DNA of 64,000 bases from Halichondria panicea (Eukaryota; Porifera; Demospongiae; Suberitida; Halichondriidae). Below, piece by piece: positions 32,027-48,200 of the stretch. A model generated the notes under the pieces. The model saw nothing but the letters and a program-made list of their open reading frames with translations, searched no databases and was not told the origin of the DNA. Where the stretch lies: positions 4,886,646-4,950,645 of the forward strand of contig NC_087391.1 in assembly GCF_963675165.1 (NCBI RefSeq). Reading direction: 5' to 3'. Both the position numbers and the translations under genes were made by a program. How positions within the stretch are numbered: position 1 is the stretch's first letter; every line of letters begins with the position of its first letter.

Positions 32027-32402
32027 ACCTGCTAGAGTGCCGATGGTTCCTCTAGGTACCTCCATATCTCCCTCCTCCCTCCTCCAGAGCTCAGCCAGTA
32101 GTGACCACACTGCCTTGTCACCAGACCCTCGCCACGAGACAACATGAGCTATGGCCTGCAAACACAAACAACAATGGTGGAAAATTTATGATATGTGCAC
32201 CTACACTGTACATTATGCATGCCCACTCTGGTATGTTCTTAGGAACTTGTTGTAAGCATAATTAAGGGATGGCAAAAGATTTATACAAGCGACCCCGTGC
32301 ACACCTTATAGGGTTCTCACACAGATCACCAGTAGATCTACTTGCCCTTGAGTTCCCTGAACACTGCAAACAGGTCTATAGCTAGTAGTGAATTTCTCCT
32401 TT
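32027..32402 (-). pseudogene. CFAP69 exon 13/12 fragments joined to a NEMF exon 1 fragment
   Basis: 32027-32157 repeats CFAP69 exon 13 (SGDKAVWSLLAELWRREEG). 32295-32330 is a damaged piece of exon 12. It runs into 32345-32402, which matches NEMF exon 1 on the minus strand with its ATG changed to ATA. A duplication junction, not a gene. Confidence 0.8.
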
Positions 32403-32673
32403 ATGATGATGATACTGAATACTATTAGCCTGAGAAACGTGCATGGCTACCTGGTCAATTCTACATCCTCCATTCATGTATAATAGATCAAGAAATGTAT
32501 TTCTGTCCTGTACACAATGCATGCATGCCCCCCCCCCCCTGGCCTTCATATTATATTCACAAATGTAATGTTGTCATATTTTATATTATTCACACAATAA
32601 ATACATGCATACGACAGAAACAGATAATAAAATTGAGTCCATGGTGGTTAAAAATGAGTTAGTTCTCCAATCA

Positions 32674-35600
32674 TCATGACATCTGCATCAACAATACAAC
32701 ACATCATTATTGTGTTCAGAGAATGATTAAGCTGCTTACATGAGCCGTGTGCTCAGTCACATGACGAGGAGAGGTGGGGACAATGTTCTCAGTCAGCAGC
32801 TTCATTGGAGTTGTTGCAATGGAAACATGACGGCCACAGAATGTCTGAAAGAAAGAGCACTGAATAATACAGCATTTCTACTAATGTAGCAATCATACCG
32901 GGAGAAGAGGGGAGGGGGTTAATATTAGTCTCTATAGCAACTCACAGTGACATTGAGCCCTGGTTGATCCAGACTGTGAAACTGATTCCTGTATTGAAGG
33001 AGAGTGAAATTATATACACACATTGGCGGTAGAAATGTTAGCTTGTGCGTGTGTATCTCTGCTTACCCTATAGCCACATTGCTCCTGCCAGATGAATCAA
33101 GAGCACTGATCTGTTTCTGCTTTGCCTCCTGTAAGACCACGACATAGTACATCAAATGATTGACACACACACACTACTCACTTGTAATGATTTGTAGTTA
33201 GAGGTCCGCTGTAAAAAATCAGTGAAGTCCCTCTTAGCTTTCTCCTCACCCTGATGTGACTGGTTGATCTATAGATTAGAGAATGGTAGTCACACACACA
33301 CTTCGTCAGTACACAGTGACTACCTTAACATAGAACTGATGTTCATCATCCTCATCACACTTCTTCTGCTCATCGATGAGCTCACCCTGCATGGGTGAAC
33401 AAATAACACATTACCAATACACCCATGCATACACTTCATGTACACACAGTGTGGACAGTATGGGGTCATAAACATAAGTGGTGTGTACAAGTATATGTTG
33501 TGACAATAAAACCTAGGGTTTTAAATTAATAAACAAAACACATAGATAAAAGTACTGTAAATGTACCAAGATTTAGGCCCACCCCACCCACTCACCTGTA
33601 TTCTGAGTGTCTCCTCTGCCTTCTCCTCATGTGTCTGGAGGATGTTGGTGAGGCACTCCTGGTCTGGGGTGACTGGTCTCAGTCCCTCCTGAGCCAGCTC
33701 CCCAGCCACCTCATACCACACCTCACCAGACTGTACATAGGACAATACACATGTAATGAGATACGTACCATAAAGTACAGTACAGATAGTTAAATGTACA
33801 TGTTTTATAAATATAGAGAGAGATTTTCGGAGTGGTTAAACTGATGTGGGTTAGCAAGACGTTTCAATGGAGGACGATTACACGTCTTGCTAACTCACAT
33901 GCACATGTACACACAGTGGTTACCTTGAAGTCGAGATAGCTCTCAACGATACACAGTGTAACTCTGTCTTCAGTGGGCAACCCCTCCATTGTATACTGGA
34001 ACCCTACACAAACACAAGCAAAGTAGCTACATGTATTTAACAAGAGCTTAAAGTCAGTAAGAATGAACATTCCCTCACCCATCTTGCAGCAAAGGGCGTA
34101 GATCTTGGCCCTCATATTCTCAGTAATGTCAGTGATGGCAGGTGATGGTGTGAGTGTGGGGAGGGGGGCCACTCCACACGTGCTCTGCTCAACACCCATC
34201 AGAGGCTGGGATGTGCCTATAGTCAACAAGACACACAATAAACCTAACTCTGCATCAATACATGAATGTAGTATTTGAAGGCACACAGATGCAAATTCAG
34301 ATACTAAAACATAGGTTGTTAATGAGAAGGTTGGGTACAAAGAGAACTCCAATCAGACCTCGAATAACTATACATAACAAGATGTCAATAAAATGTCAAC
34401 GCACAGGGTGAATGCTCTAGCTACTGAGCAGTAGCTAGAGCATTCACTCTGTGCGTTCACATAACGGGTACGAGAACTTTTTACCGTAATGACCTTATGG
34501 GAATCTATAAAGTGATGATAGAAAACAGTGTTTTTGGTTGCCTTCGAAGATACAAGTTTCAACTATATTTTTTAACCATGCACCTGATTGCTTGCTACAT
34601 AAGACTGATGAACAAACTAGGTTTACAGCTCTGAGGCCTCCTACAATCCCACCATCCACCTGTCCCATGTACCAGCCACTAATCCCATGCTCAGAAGATA
34701 TAGAACTGATATGTTAACATGCACAGTCTTAGACTGCATGGCTGTACCAATACCTAAGGTGTTGCTGGATCAGCCACAATGGCAATGAATCATGTTGGAC
34801 ACTATTATAATTATAATGCATGCGAGGGAATCAGCTGACTTTGAACATGGATGGGAACATTATACTGGTGCAAAGACCACCACTGACAAGAAATGCTGTC
34901 AGGCTTCACAAACCACATTATTTTGTTCATATACTATAATTATTGTATATACGGTTGGACCATTGAATCCTTATTTGACTAAAGTGGGACAGTATAAAAC
35001 AGCATGAGTTAGGCCACCTCAGATATCAAACAACCTTCAAGCCTGGACTACTGTGATTTCAAGAAACAACATCTCCTCAAAAACTGTTCAAGGTGATTTT
35101 AACTTTTCATTCATTCAGTCACAATGACAAATTATACCGTAGACCTACAAATCTTTATGTGAATTTGCCTCTACTTCTATTTGCAGAATGGCCGCGATTG
35201 TCCTGTACGAGCACGCTGGGTATGCTGGCAAGAGCCTTCCCCTGACCTCTGCAACCCCCGACCTCACTCTTCGCAGCTTTAACGACAAAGCTTCTTCTAT
35301 TGAGGTAAAGAGTGGTATGTGGACTGTCTTCCAGCATGTCAATTACGAAGGAAAAAGGCTCACCCTAAGAATGGGAAAGTACGACATCGAGTATATTACC
35401 AAGAACCTGGGAAACGATGTCATCTCTTCAGCTAGACCTGCTGAAATAATCCTGTATCAGAATGCCCGGTTCCAAGGTAAAACCCTCAAGTTGACTGTTG
35501 ACACTCAGAGCTTGGTTCCGGAGGGTTTTAACGACATGGTCTCCTCTATTGAGGTCACTTGGGGCGATTGGACGGTGTACCAACACGTCGACTACAAAGG

Positions 35601-38600
35601 AAAGAGTCTTGACCTGAAGGCCGGAAGGTATGACATGGACTTCATCACCAAGAATATGGGGAACGATGTCATCTCCTCTGTGAGACTGACACCAAGTGCT
35701 TGAAGAGAACACTAATTACTGTAAAAACAATGTAATTATGTAGTTATAGTCTAGGCCGAACTATTTTCTGCTGCTTACATTGATTTATTTTGTATACAAT
35801 GTAATGTTAAAACGTAATTGTGAGATTTAAGCTTAAAAATTCTAGAATAAGATACTCATAGAGCATTCTTCCTATGCGTTATCGCACAGCGGCAAATATT
35901 TTTACCGTAACAACCTTAACATTGTGGGGTGAATCTAGAAAAAGCAACGATTAGAAAACAGTGTTTTTTTGTCGCCTTCGAATATCCTACAAGTTCCAAC
36001 TATAAGTAGCCTATTTTCAACCATGCACTGTTGTCTTCCCCCTCCCAAACTTTGAATCCTAGATGAACTCTGGTGGCACTATAATTATAATAAACAAGTA
36101 CTCACCTGCTAGAGTGCCGATGGTTCCCCTGGGTACCTCCATATCTCCCTCCTCCCTCCTCCAGAGCTCAGCCAGTAATGACCACACTGCCTTGTCACCA
36201 GACCCTCGCCACGAGACAACATGAGCTATGGCCTGCAACAACAGTGACAAATATGATATGTTCGCCTACATACAGTGTACTGTACATCATATGCATGCCC
36301 ACCCTGGTATGTTCTTAGGAATTTGTTGTAAGCGTAAGGGATGGTAAATGATTAACGAAGTGACAACGTACACACCTTAGGGTTCTCACACAGATCCACC
36401 AGTACTCCAAGCACTAGGCTCTGCATGTTGACTGGACACACCTATGGTATGGAATGAAAATATCTATCAAGCTATTTAAAATTATAACTTGTACAAACAT
36501 AAATGCAGTTATAAATGTAAGGTTAATCGAGGCTCATGCTCACCTGTAGAATGTCCAGCAGTACAAATATTCCCTCACTCTCCAGGAAGATGTCCTCCAC
36601 CATGGGGTTGCCCACCACAGCACACCACACACAGTCAGTGGCAGCCAAGAGGAGGCGATGGTGACCCAGCCCAGAGCCAAAGTTACCTATATCCCTCTTC
36701 AGATAGTTTATCACCAGTGCAACTCCACCATAGCCACCAAACAACTCCTAGAAGGGGAAGGGGGCACTAAAAAGCTTGGAAACTGGCTAAATGCATGTAT
36801 AATTTGAAAGCATAAAATTAATATTGACTAGCTTAGAGCCATTAGTACTGTAAGTACAGTGTATTGACAGTACTCATACATACATGTACATACACAGTAA
36901 CAAACCTAGCAAACGGAAGCGTATCAAACGGTGCATGTATAATAACTGTACCTTTCTGTGCATGTCTACCTCACAGACGGAGGATGTGATGAGGAGAATG
37001 TCTGCCTGCATCTCGAGGAGTACGGGAAGGTTGCTCTGGTCAGACTCAAACAGTCGCTTGAGGATGCTAATCAGTAGTGGGATGACCCCTTGTTCGTGGA
37101 GGTCACGTGTGATCATTTCATCCCCTCCACTGCACATGCTCAGTAGGAGACGTAGCGAGTACCTCAGCTGAGAGAGACGATTGCCACGACCACTATCACC
37201 ATGGAAACTATTGCCGTGCCCTTTGAATGTTCCTGAATTAATGAAACAATCCACCATTAGTAAGCATGAAACAATAGCCTTTATATATTGCTACATCATG
37301 TACATAGATGCCTTAGGCTATGTTCAAAGCAAGCAAAATTCACACACTGCATGTTACCGTGTTCTTGAGTGCACCACTCTATCAACAAGAGTATCCTGGT
37401 GTTTCCCTGACAGAGCATATAGTCCTCCACACACTGAGGGGCCAGGGTGGCCAGACTAGACAGTACCAGCAGTTGAAGCTCTTCAAACTGTGCAGGGTTC
37501 CATTGCGAATTACTCTCATTAGGCCCCACGTAGGACAGTAGGGATCGAAGTGTTTTCTCTTTAGACAATACTCTGAGAGCTGGCCCTCCGTTAGAGGCCA
37601 GGGAGGTTAGGAGGCAAATGAGCGCCTTCTTGAGCTCAAAATCCTCGTGATCCCGTGTGAAACGTAAGGGGGAGGAGGGGTGATGACCACTGGATTCTGT
37701 CGTGTGTGTATGTGTGTGGTGAAATAACAGTGTTTCAGTAAAATCAGAGCTCTTACGTAATTTGACATGTACATACCATCAGAAAATGAGGCAAAATAAC
37801 AGAGCTCCTTCAGAAAGCCAGTCTCCTACAATTGAAAATAACAAGATAAAGGTATTTTCCAGCTACATGTATGCAACTCACCACAAAGGGAGCATCAGGG
37901 CAGAGCTGTGCGATTCTGGAGCATATCATGAGCATATCATTCCTGAGCTGTCTGTTCTGCAGTCCCTTGTCACTCTCCACCATAAGCTCACAGAACACAC
38001 CCTTCAGAATGCTGATACAGTCAATGCTGCTCAACTGAGACGCCACCTAGAGGAAGACACAGATAAAGTGTGTGTGTGTCTGTGTATTCCAGCCCTAACT
38101 GCTCAACGGTTGCAATGCGACAAAAACTAACAGCTTCAGTAATAGAATTTAGAAACATATCTCCCCTTAAACTTGTGCTTAAAGTACCTGCAGTTGTGAG
38201 CCGTTCTCTAGCAAGTTCCACAGTATTTCAACGGAAGTGAATAGTAATCTAAGCCAAGTAAAGATGATAAAGATGTAATACGATTGGTAAATGTGCTTAC
38301 TGGTGGTCAGGGTCGTGAAGGGAGAGGGTGTCGCACACTATCTGAGCCCCACCCACACTCAGTATGTGATTGGAGTTGGTGGGTGTGGATGAGAGCAACT
38401 GGAGTGTACGTAACATGTCCAGTCTCACACGATAATCAGCACACAACGGGACAGCCTGTATAGTACATAAACAATCAATCATCAATGACTCAGCATTATA
38501 TCAGTGTGATTAAATCCTCTGTCGGGCCTAATCACGAGTTACAATTTCTTCTGGTATGGCATTAGCAAACAAAACGAAACGCCTCAGATTTTGGAATTAC

Positions 38601-39392
38601 AGCCTTACACCTCTACTTTAACACACCATGTTCTAAAAGCTACAGAATTCAACACATACCTCTACTAGACTTGTGGCCACTCCGCTCCTCTCCACTAGAG
38701 CAGCATTGAAGGTCAGCTTAGTCATTTGAAGGCCTGAAAAACGAAAACAGCAACTGATCAACTGAACACAACGAACACATTATTCACTTGAACCCCACCT
38801 CACCTTGTTTTAGAGCGTGATTGGGTTGCTCTGAATAGAACGCTGCCACAGCCTTAGCCACTCGGCCTCTTAATGTGTCACTCTTGCCCTTGGCCAGCCT
38901 TCCCAACCAGGACAGTGTCTCTATGACCTGAGGTGCGTATGTGTTCTCATCAGACATCTTTTCTTTTAGGAATGGAAGGCTGCAAAGCTCCACCAGTTGG
39001 CAGAGGGGCTCAATGTATTCTGGAGTTCTGTGCAATCGCTCTGAGCATGTCGAGAAAAGTTGGCATAAGTTGTAGAGCTCACGGAGAAGCTGTTGTTTTA
39101 GTCAAGGTGCATGGTGCATTTAAACTGTACACCAGCTTTTAATAGTGAAGGTGTGTGTATTATAGCTATATAGATGCATCAGGATACAAATCCAGTCTTG
39201 TTGTTCTGCGATATTTTTTTCAGAGCCTTCACATGTCTCTCGATCATCTCACTCTGCAAGTAAAGATGTAAACACAGTCCAGTAACAGGTGAACGGACTC
39301 ACAGTGTGCTTATTCTTTATGATGTTTGTCACTTTCTGGATGGTCACTGAAGATTTGATTTTATCCATTTCTGCTAGCCCTTCCTCAGCCAT
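32674..39392 (-). CDS. CFAP69: CFAP69 (cilia and flagella associated protein 69)
   Basis: Armadillo-repeat ciliary protein; vertebrate CFAP69 is needed in sperm flagella and olfactory cilia. Start 39392 (MAEEGLAEMDKIKSSVTI). Exons include 39303-39392, about 39198-39253, 38806-39090 (LCSLPFLKEKMSDENTYAPQ), 38660-38733, 38301-38455, about 38190-38250 (LLFTSVEILWNLLENGS), 37881-38047 (QLRNDMLMICSRIAQLCPDA), 37768-37826, 37357-37695 (QFEELQLLVLSSLATLAPQC), 36955-37233 (KGHGNSFHGDSGRGNRLSQL), 36542-36748 (SGLGHHRLLLAATDCVWCAV), 36376-36445, 36106-36233, 34079-34215, 33933-34003, 33597-33731 (EGLRPVTPDQECLT), 33322-33387, 33182-33270, 33066-33130, 32946-32993 and 32742-32849, ending MS-stop at 32674. 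Limits are approximate. The order and motifs follow human CFAP69 throughout. Crystallin copy 3 is nested antisense in the intron between about 34215 and 36106. Confidence 0.93.
33844..33900. repeat. Hairpin (19-bp arms) in CFAP69 intron
   Basis: Arms 33844-33862 and 33882-33900 (ttagcaagacgt core) differ at one position; 19-nt loop. Confidence 0.8.
34400..34455. repeat. Hairpin (26-bp arms, 4-nt loop) at a duplication unit edge
   Basis: Arms 34400-34425 and 34430-34455 (gaatgctctagctact core) differ at one position. The right arm begins the 'gagcattcac..gtgcgttcacataacgg' phrase that starts each crystallin upstream flank (near 27620 and 30220), so the hairpin marks a unit boundary. Confidence 0.85.
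35188..35703 (+). CDS. Beta-gamma crystallin, copy 3 (nested in CFAP69 intron)
   Basis: 171 residues, slightly more diverged than copies 1 and 2: NDKASS replaces NDKVSS at the first calcium site (fits the motif, since x is free), LTVDTQ for LSVDTQ and DLKAGRYD for DLKVGRYD. The TATA box (34993-34999) and 5'-UTR intron are kept, though the pyrimidine tract before the ATG is shortened (CTATTTGCAG). It lies on the opposite strand inside an intron of the full-length CFAP69 gene. Confidence 0.93.
   Translation: MAAIVLYEHAGYAGKSLPLTSATPDLTLRSFNDKASSIEVKSGMWTVFQHVNYEGKRLTLRMGKYDIEYITKNLGNDVISSARPAEIILYQNARFQGKTLKLTVDTQSLVPEGFNDMVSSIEVTWGDWTVYQHVDYKGKSLDLKAGRYDMDFITKNMGNDVISSVRLTPSA
35860..36010. 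repeat. Diverged copy of the crystallin upstream phrase
   Basis: 'catagagcattcttcctatg', 'tttttaccgtaacaacctta' and 'gtcgccttcgaatatcctac' repeat, in diverged form, the start of the crystallin upstream flank seen at 27620, 30215 and 34440, without a crystallin gene after it. Confidence 0.7.
38085..38140. repeat. Dispersed repeat in CFAP69 intron
   Basis: 'aactgctcaacggttgcaat' and 'actaacagcttc' match the reverse complement of 10040-10090. Preceded by a (GT)n run at 38070-38080. Confidence 0.65.
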
Positions 39393-39559
39393 TGTCTGAT
39401 CCTCAGTGCAGTCACAGTACAACAACTAATGCAAAACACAGCCTGGTGGACGACATTGGTTTCCATGGCAACTTTCGCTGGTGCAATCCAATTAGAAATA
39501 TCCTCGGCCACGTGGAGTGAGCCCTGCCCCCTTGACAAGACTTCTCGATCTCTTCTGCA
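39393..39559. promoter_or_regulatory. CFAP69/RIOX1 divergent promoter region
   Basis: 167 nt separate the two start codons on opposite strands. It holds an ATTGG (CCAAT-box complement, near 39453) and a CCAAT near 39487. No TATA box is clear. Confidence 0.5.
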
Positions 39560-42274
<2,715 letters not shown>

Positions 42275-42615
42275 ATGACAATAATAAATTATTTATGCTG
42301 TTTTGATTCAAATACTGAAAAATGTGATAAATTTTGTTCTGACTTCCCTCGCGTGACATTAATAATTACCATTACCTATCAATGATACATTTATATTTTC
42401 ATCGTGAATTTTCTTCTGACTAATGTGCCCACCCCATGTGTCTGATGGTACCTATCTCACAATAGATGACAGTTTTATGTGCCAACTGGACCACTCCCCC
42501 CCCCCCCCTTCACTTTCATCAATTTGCAATAATATTATTTTCATGTGAAGGAACACAAAATAGAAAATGGAAGTAAATAAGATAGAAAAGAAGTGAAATC
42601 AATTTGAATAGTGGT
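42275..42615. other. Intergenic stretch between RIOX1 and H4
   Basis: AT-rich; AATAAA-like polyadenylation signals for RIOX1 lie at about 42281-42290, and a poly-C run at 42498-42509. No gene seen. Confidence 0.6.
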
Positions 42616-42631
42616 GGCTCTTAGAAGAGCC
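42616..42631 (-). terminator. Histone mRNA 3' stem-loop
   Basis: On the minus strand GGCTCTTCTAAGAGCC, a 6-bp stem and 4-nt loop, 28 nt after the H4 stop. It fits the replication-dependent histone consensus and marks 3' end processing without a poly(A) tail. Confidence 0.92.
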
Positions 42632-42658
42632 TTTTTGTTGAATTTAGAGAGTTGAGAT

Positions 42659-44892
<2,234 letters not shown>

Positions 44893-45294
44893 AGTAAATA
44901 TCTCTCTGTTTGTGTGCTCATTTCACCACCATTACGTTTATTCATGATTTATAAATTGCCTATAATTATATCATTTTCAAATTGTATTCCTTTTGATGAC
45001 ATGTGACATGCTGTCAATAAACTACACAATCAATTAAAATTAATTTAATTATACATGTACGTAATCATGCTATCAATCTATAATTATTATAGTCTTGGTC
45101 CCAGCTGATTTTTTGGGGGGAGGGGTGTGGCCACATTAGTTAACAGATCTACAGATTAAAATTAATCATGAATTCAAAAATACTTTTAAGCGTATATATA
45201 CAGCGTAGCTACTGACAAAAAATTGATCTACAAACAACACAGTGTGATTTGTGATCATGTGATTGTTGGTTGTGAATGTACACACACAATAAGT
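44893..45294. other. Convergent intergenic stretch, nothing coding seen
   Basis: AT-rich 3' flanks of DRAP1 and ZFYVE1; AATAAA for DRAP1 near 45016. Otherwise featureless apart from a poly-G run (45113-45124). Confidence 0.6.
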
Positions 45295-48200
45295 TCACAA
45301 GTCTCTTCTTATAACACAAAGGTCACACACACGCACTGGATAGTCCCATCCTCTGGACGGCACAGGGATCTGATGGGTGGAGCACTTGTCACAAAACCCC
45401 TCCCCGCAAGCTCGACAATGATGCTTCGAGTCATTCGGTCCAAATTCACTCTTACATTTGTTACAGTGTTTTATCTTTGCATCGGGCACCCAGTATGAAG
45501 GTCGAGCAGACTCAACAATGACATCTTTAGGATAGCTTATAGCACCAGTTACTAAACCAATAGCAGATTGCACCACCTCTCCCATATAGCGAGCAGTCAC
45601 AGTGGCCTCGTTTGCAGCTGTCTTCTCGGTGTTTGTCGTAGCGTTTGATCTCTCTTCTTTACGTGATCTGTGTGAGGGTTTTCCTTGGGCTTGCTTGTAA
45701 CAGGAGACACACACACGCACAGGCACGTTGCCCCATCCTCTCCAAGGGACAGCCATGTATTTCGAGGAGCACCTCTCACAGAAACCACCTCCACACGCTC
45801 GGCAGTGATGCTTCGTGTTGGCCGAGCCAAACTCTTTCTGACATTCCCCACACACCTATGGAAAATTAAAACAGTTGGCATTTAGGATCACAAGCAAAAA
45901 ACTCAATTGCATAGATCGCATGTATGGAATAGAGATAGGATTCACGTGAATTCTAAAAATGTGAAGAAGGCCCTGACCGGATTTGAACCAGTGATCTCCT
46001 GTTTACTAAACAGGCGCTTTAACCAACTAAGCCACAGAGCCAGCTACACACACAATGACTTGTGCCGAAATCAAACACTCCAGAGAGGCCGGCCATACAT
46101 TAATTACATTAATGAAAATTCAAGAAAAAAGACCCTGACCAGATATGAACCGGTGATCTCCTGTTTACTAAACAGGCGCTTTAACCAACTAAGCCACAGG
46201 GCCAGCTACATAATGACTTGTGCCGAAATCAAACACTCTAGAGAGGCCATACATTAATGAAAATTCAAGAAAAAGGCCCTGACCGGATTTGAACCGGTGA
46301 TCTCCTGTTTACTAAACAGGCGCTTTAACCAACTAAGCCACAGAGCCAACTACAAATGTCTACCCACTGCTCTTACCAGGATCTTGGAGTTAGGGGTCCA
46401 GTATTTGGGGGCTATTTGATCAGACATCCAACTGGAGATAGTCTTAGCCGGCTGAGCAGAGACACTCCCCACTGCCTCTGCCACATCCCCCACACGATCT
46501 AACAGTCGTCGTACAACATTCTCTGAGCCTTGACCAGTGGCAAAGTCCTGTGAATTGATAAGAACTTGAGTGTGTCGTACTTGCACATAATACTGTATCT
46601 TACCACTCCACTACTTGTGAATGATTCTCAAATGAGATTGTAATTAGAAACATGAAGCGTACATAATTATACAATGGTCAGCAAAATCAATTACCTGAGG
46701 CCATATGTGCTTATTGTCAGTCTTGACAGCTGTTGACTCTGGGTCCTTGTTGCCATACCAGTGCTGCCTGCTCCTGTAAATCACACCACAGTGTGGGCAC
46801 TCTATCACATACCTGCACACACAACAAAGTGGTGACAAAGTTGTCAATGGTAATTTGGTAATACAGACACACAGTACTTTATGCATAATTATTGCTACGT
46901 CTTGCTTGCCTATAATAATTACACAGTGAAATTTAGCCTGGGAACTAGCTGGCCAAAATGCACTGTTTTTGAACAAATCAAAGGGTATACAATGTATACG
47001 CTTACATTGTACATGTAAGTACTCTTCAGAGCTAGCCTTACATTATAATAAGTGTACAGTACAGGATTGCTTACTCACCCTGCCCATGCGTACTTGGCCA
47101 GACCCAACCAGCTGGACTCCCCAGTGGAGGAGGTCTCAGGAGCCACCACACTCTCCACACCACGGTCAAAACATGACTGTAAAGAAGAGAGAGAGACAAC
47201 ACATTTTCCATATAATACTTGCATTGTGAGATGTACAGCCAGTTCACTTTAGACACATTATTACATGACAGGTATACAAACTTCTCCAGTACAAATAATT
47301 ATTGCTTACTTTGCAGAGGTAGGTCTTGTTATCGAAGGTATGGTTGTACTTACACCTTGCTCCGTTGATCTTATGAGATTCTCCATTTTTCAAATGGTTC
47401 ATGCTCAAATCACAACGAACCCTGACAGAGAATAAGGACAATACATTAACACTCTAGGAGCTCAAAATCAGAGAAATACTCACCCACAAGATAAACATTT
47501 CTCAGGACATGTGAAATAAGCGTCTGGGAAGGAGGACATTCTCACACTGGATACATTACCACTGAACTTGTCGTTGAGAATCTGTAAACAATCAAACGGA
47601 AAAAATCTCTATTTCAGACTTCAAATAATGTACGTACCTTCAAGGCAGTGTATACTATGTCTGGTCGGCGTGGTGATCTGACAACGTTGTTGTTGATGAG
47701 TCCTCTCACCACCTCACACAGACCACTGAAGTCAGTGGGAGGGGCTTGGGTGCGTGTACCAACATACTCCACTGAGGAGAACGCCTTGGGAATGTAACCG
47801 AGCTCAGAAAACCTGCATGGGAGAGAAGGAGGTATAACATTTATTGATTACACAAAAACATTTATCCCTTCAGTCAAATTGATACAGGTACGTTAATGCG
47901 ATCTTGACGGATGATCTTGCACTAGCCTGCTAACCTAAACTATAAACTATACTCCACCTTATTCTAAGCAGCTCCTCTGCTGTCATTTGGTGATTGCCTT
48001 TCTTGCGACTGTCTCCTTCGCTGACCTCCTCTGTGGAGAAGAACTCAGGAGGGCTGTCATCAGAGTCATCACAGCTAATAGAGTCAGTGAGCCCATCTTC
48101 TGGTGGGTCAGAGGTCACTGTGCCGTGTTCCCCTAGCAACTCAGTATACAGTGTCTCATGGAAGATGACAACACAGGGCCCGAGGGAGGAGAGGGGCGTG

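Larger units (their letters stand above)
26870..36440. repeat. Segmental duplication cluster (CFAP69 3' half plus crystallin)
   Basis: Three crystallin units repeat: upstream flank (27620-28290; 30205-30940; 34440-35165), crystallin gene, downstream flank (29040-29290; 31645-31880; 35855-35900), then CFAP69 exons 13 and 12 on the minus strand. A fragment of NEMF exon 1 is also copied (26878-26933 at 32345-32402), so one breakpoint lies just inside NEMF. Flank identity is high by eye, with small indels. Confidence 0.85.

Noticed and set aside
32345-32402. Second NEMF start exon
   Set aside because: The start codon is ATA, no following NEMF exon is present, and it abuts a CFAP69 exon fragment; it is duplication debris.
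45968-46347. Functional link between the tRNA-Thr genes and NEMF (which recruits Ala/Thr tRNAs)
   Set aside because: They are ~20 kb apart in different genes; proximity is no evidence for a link.
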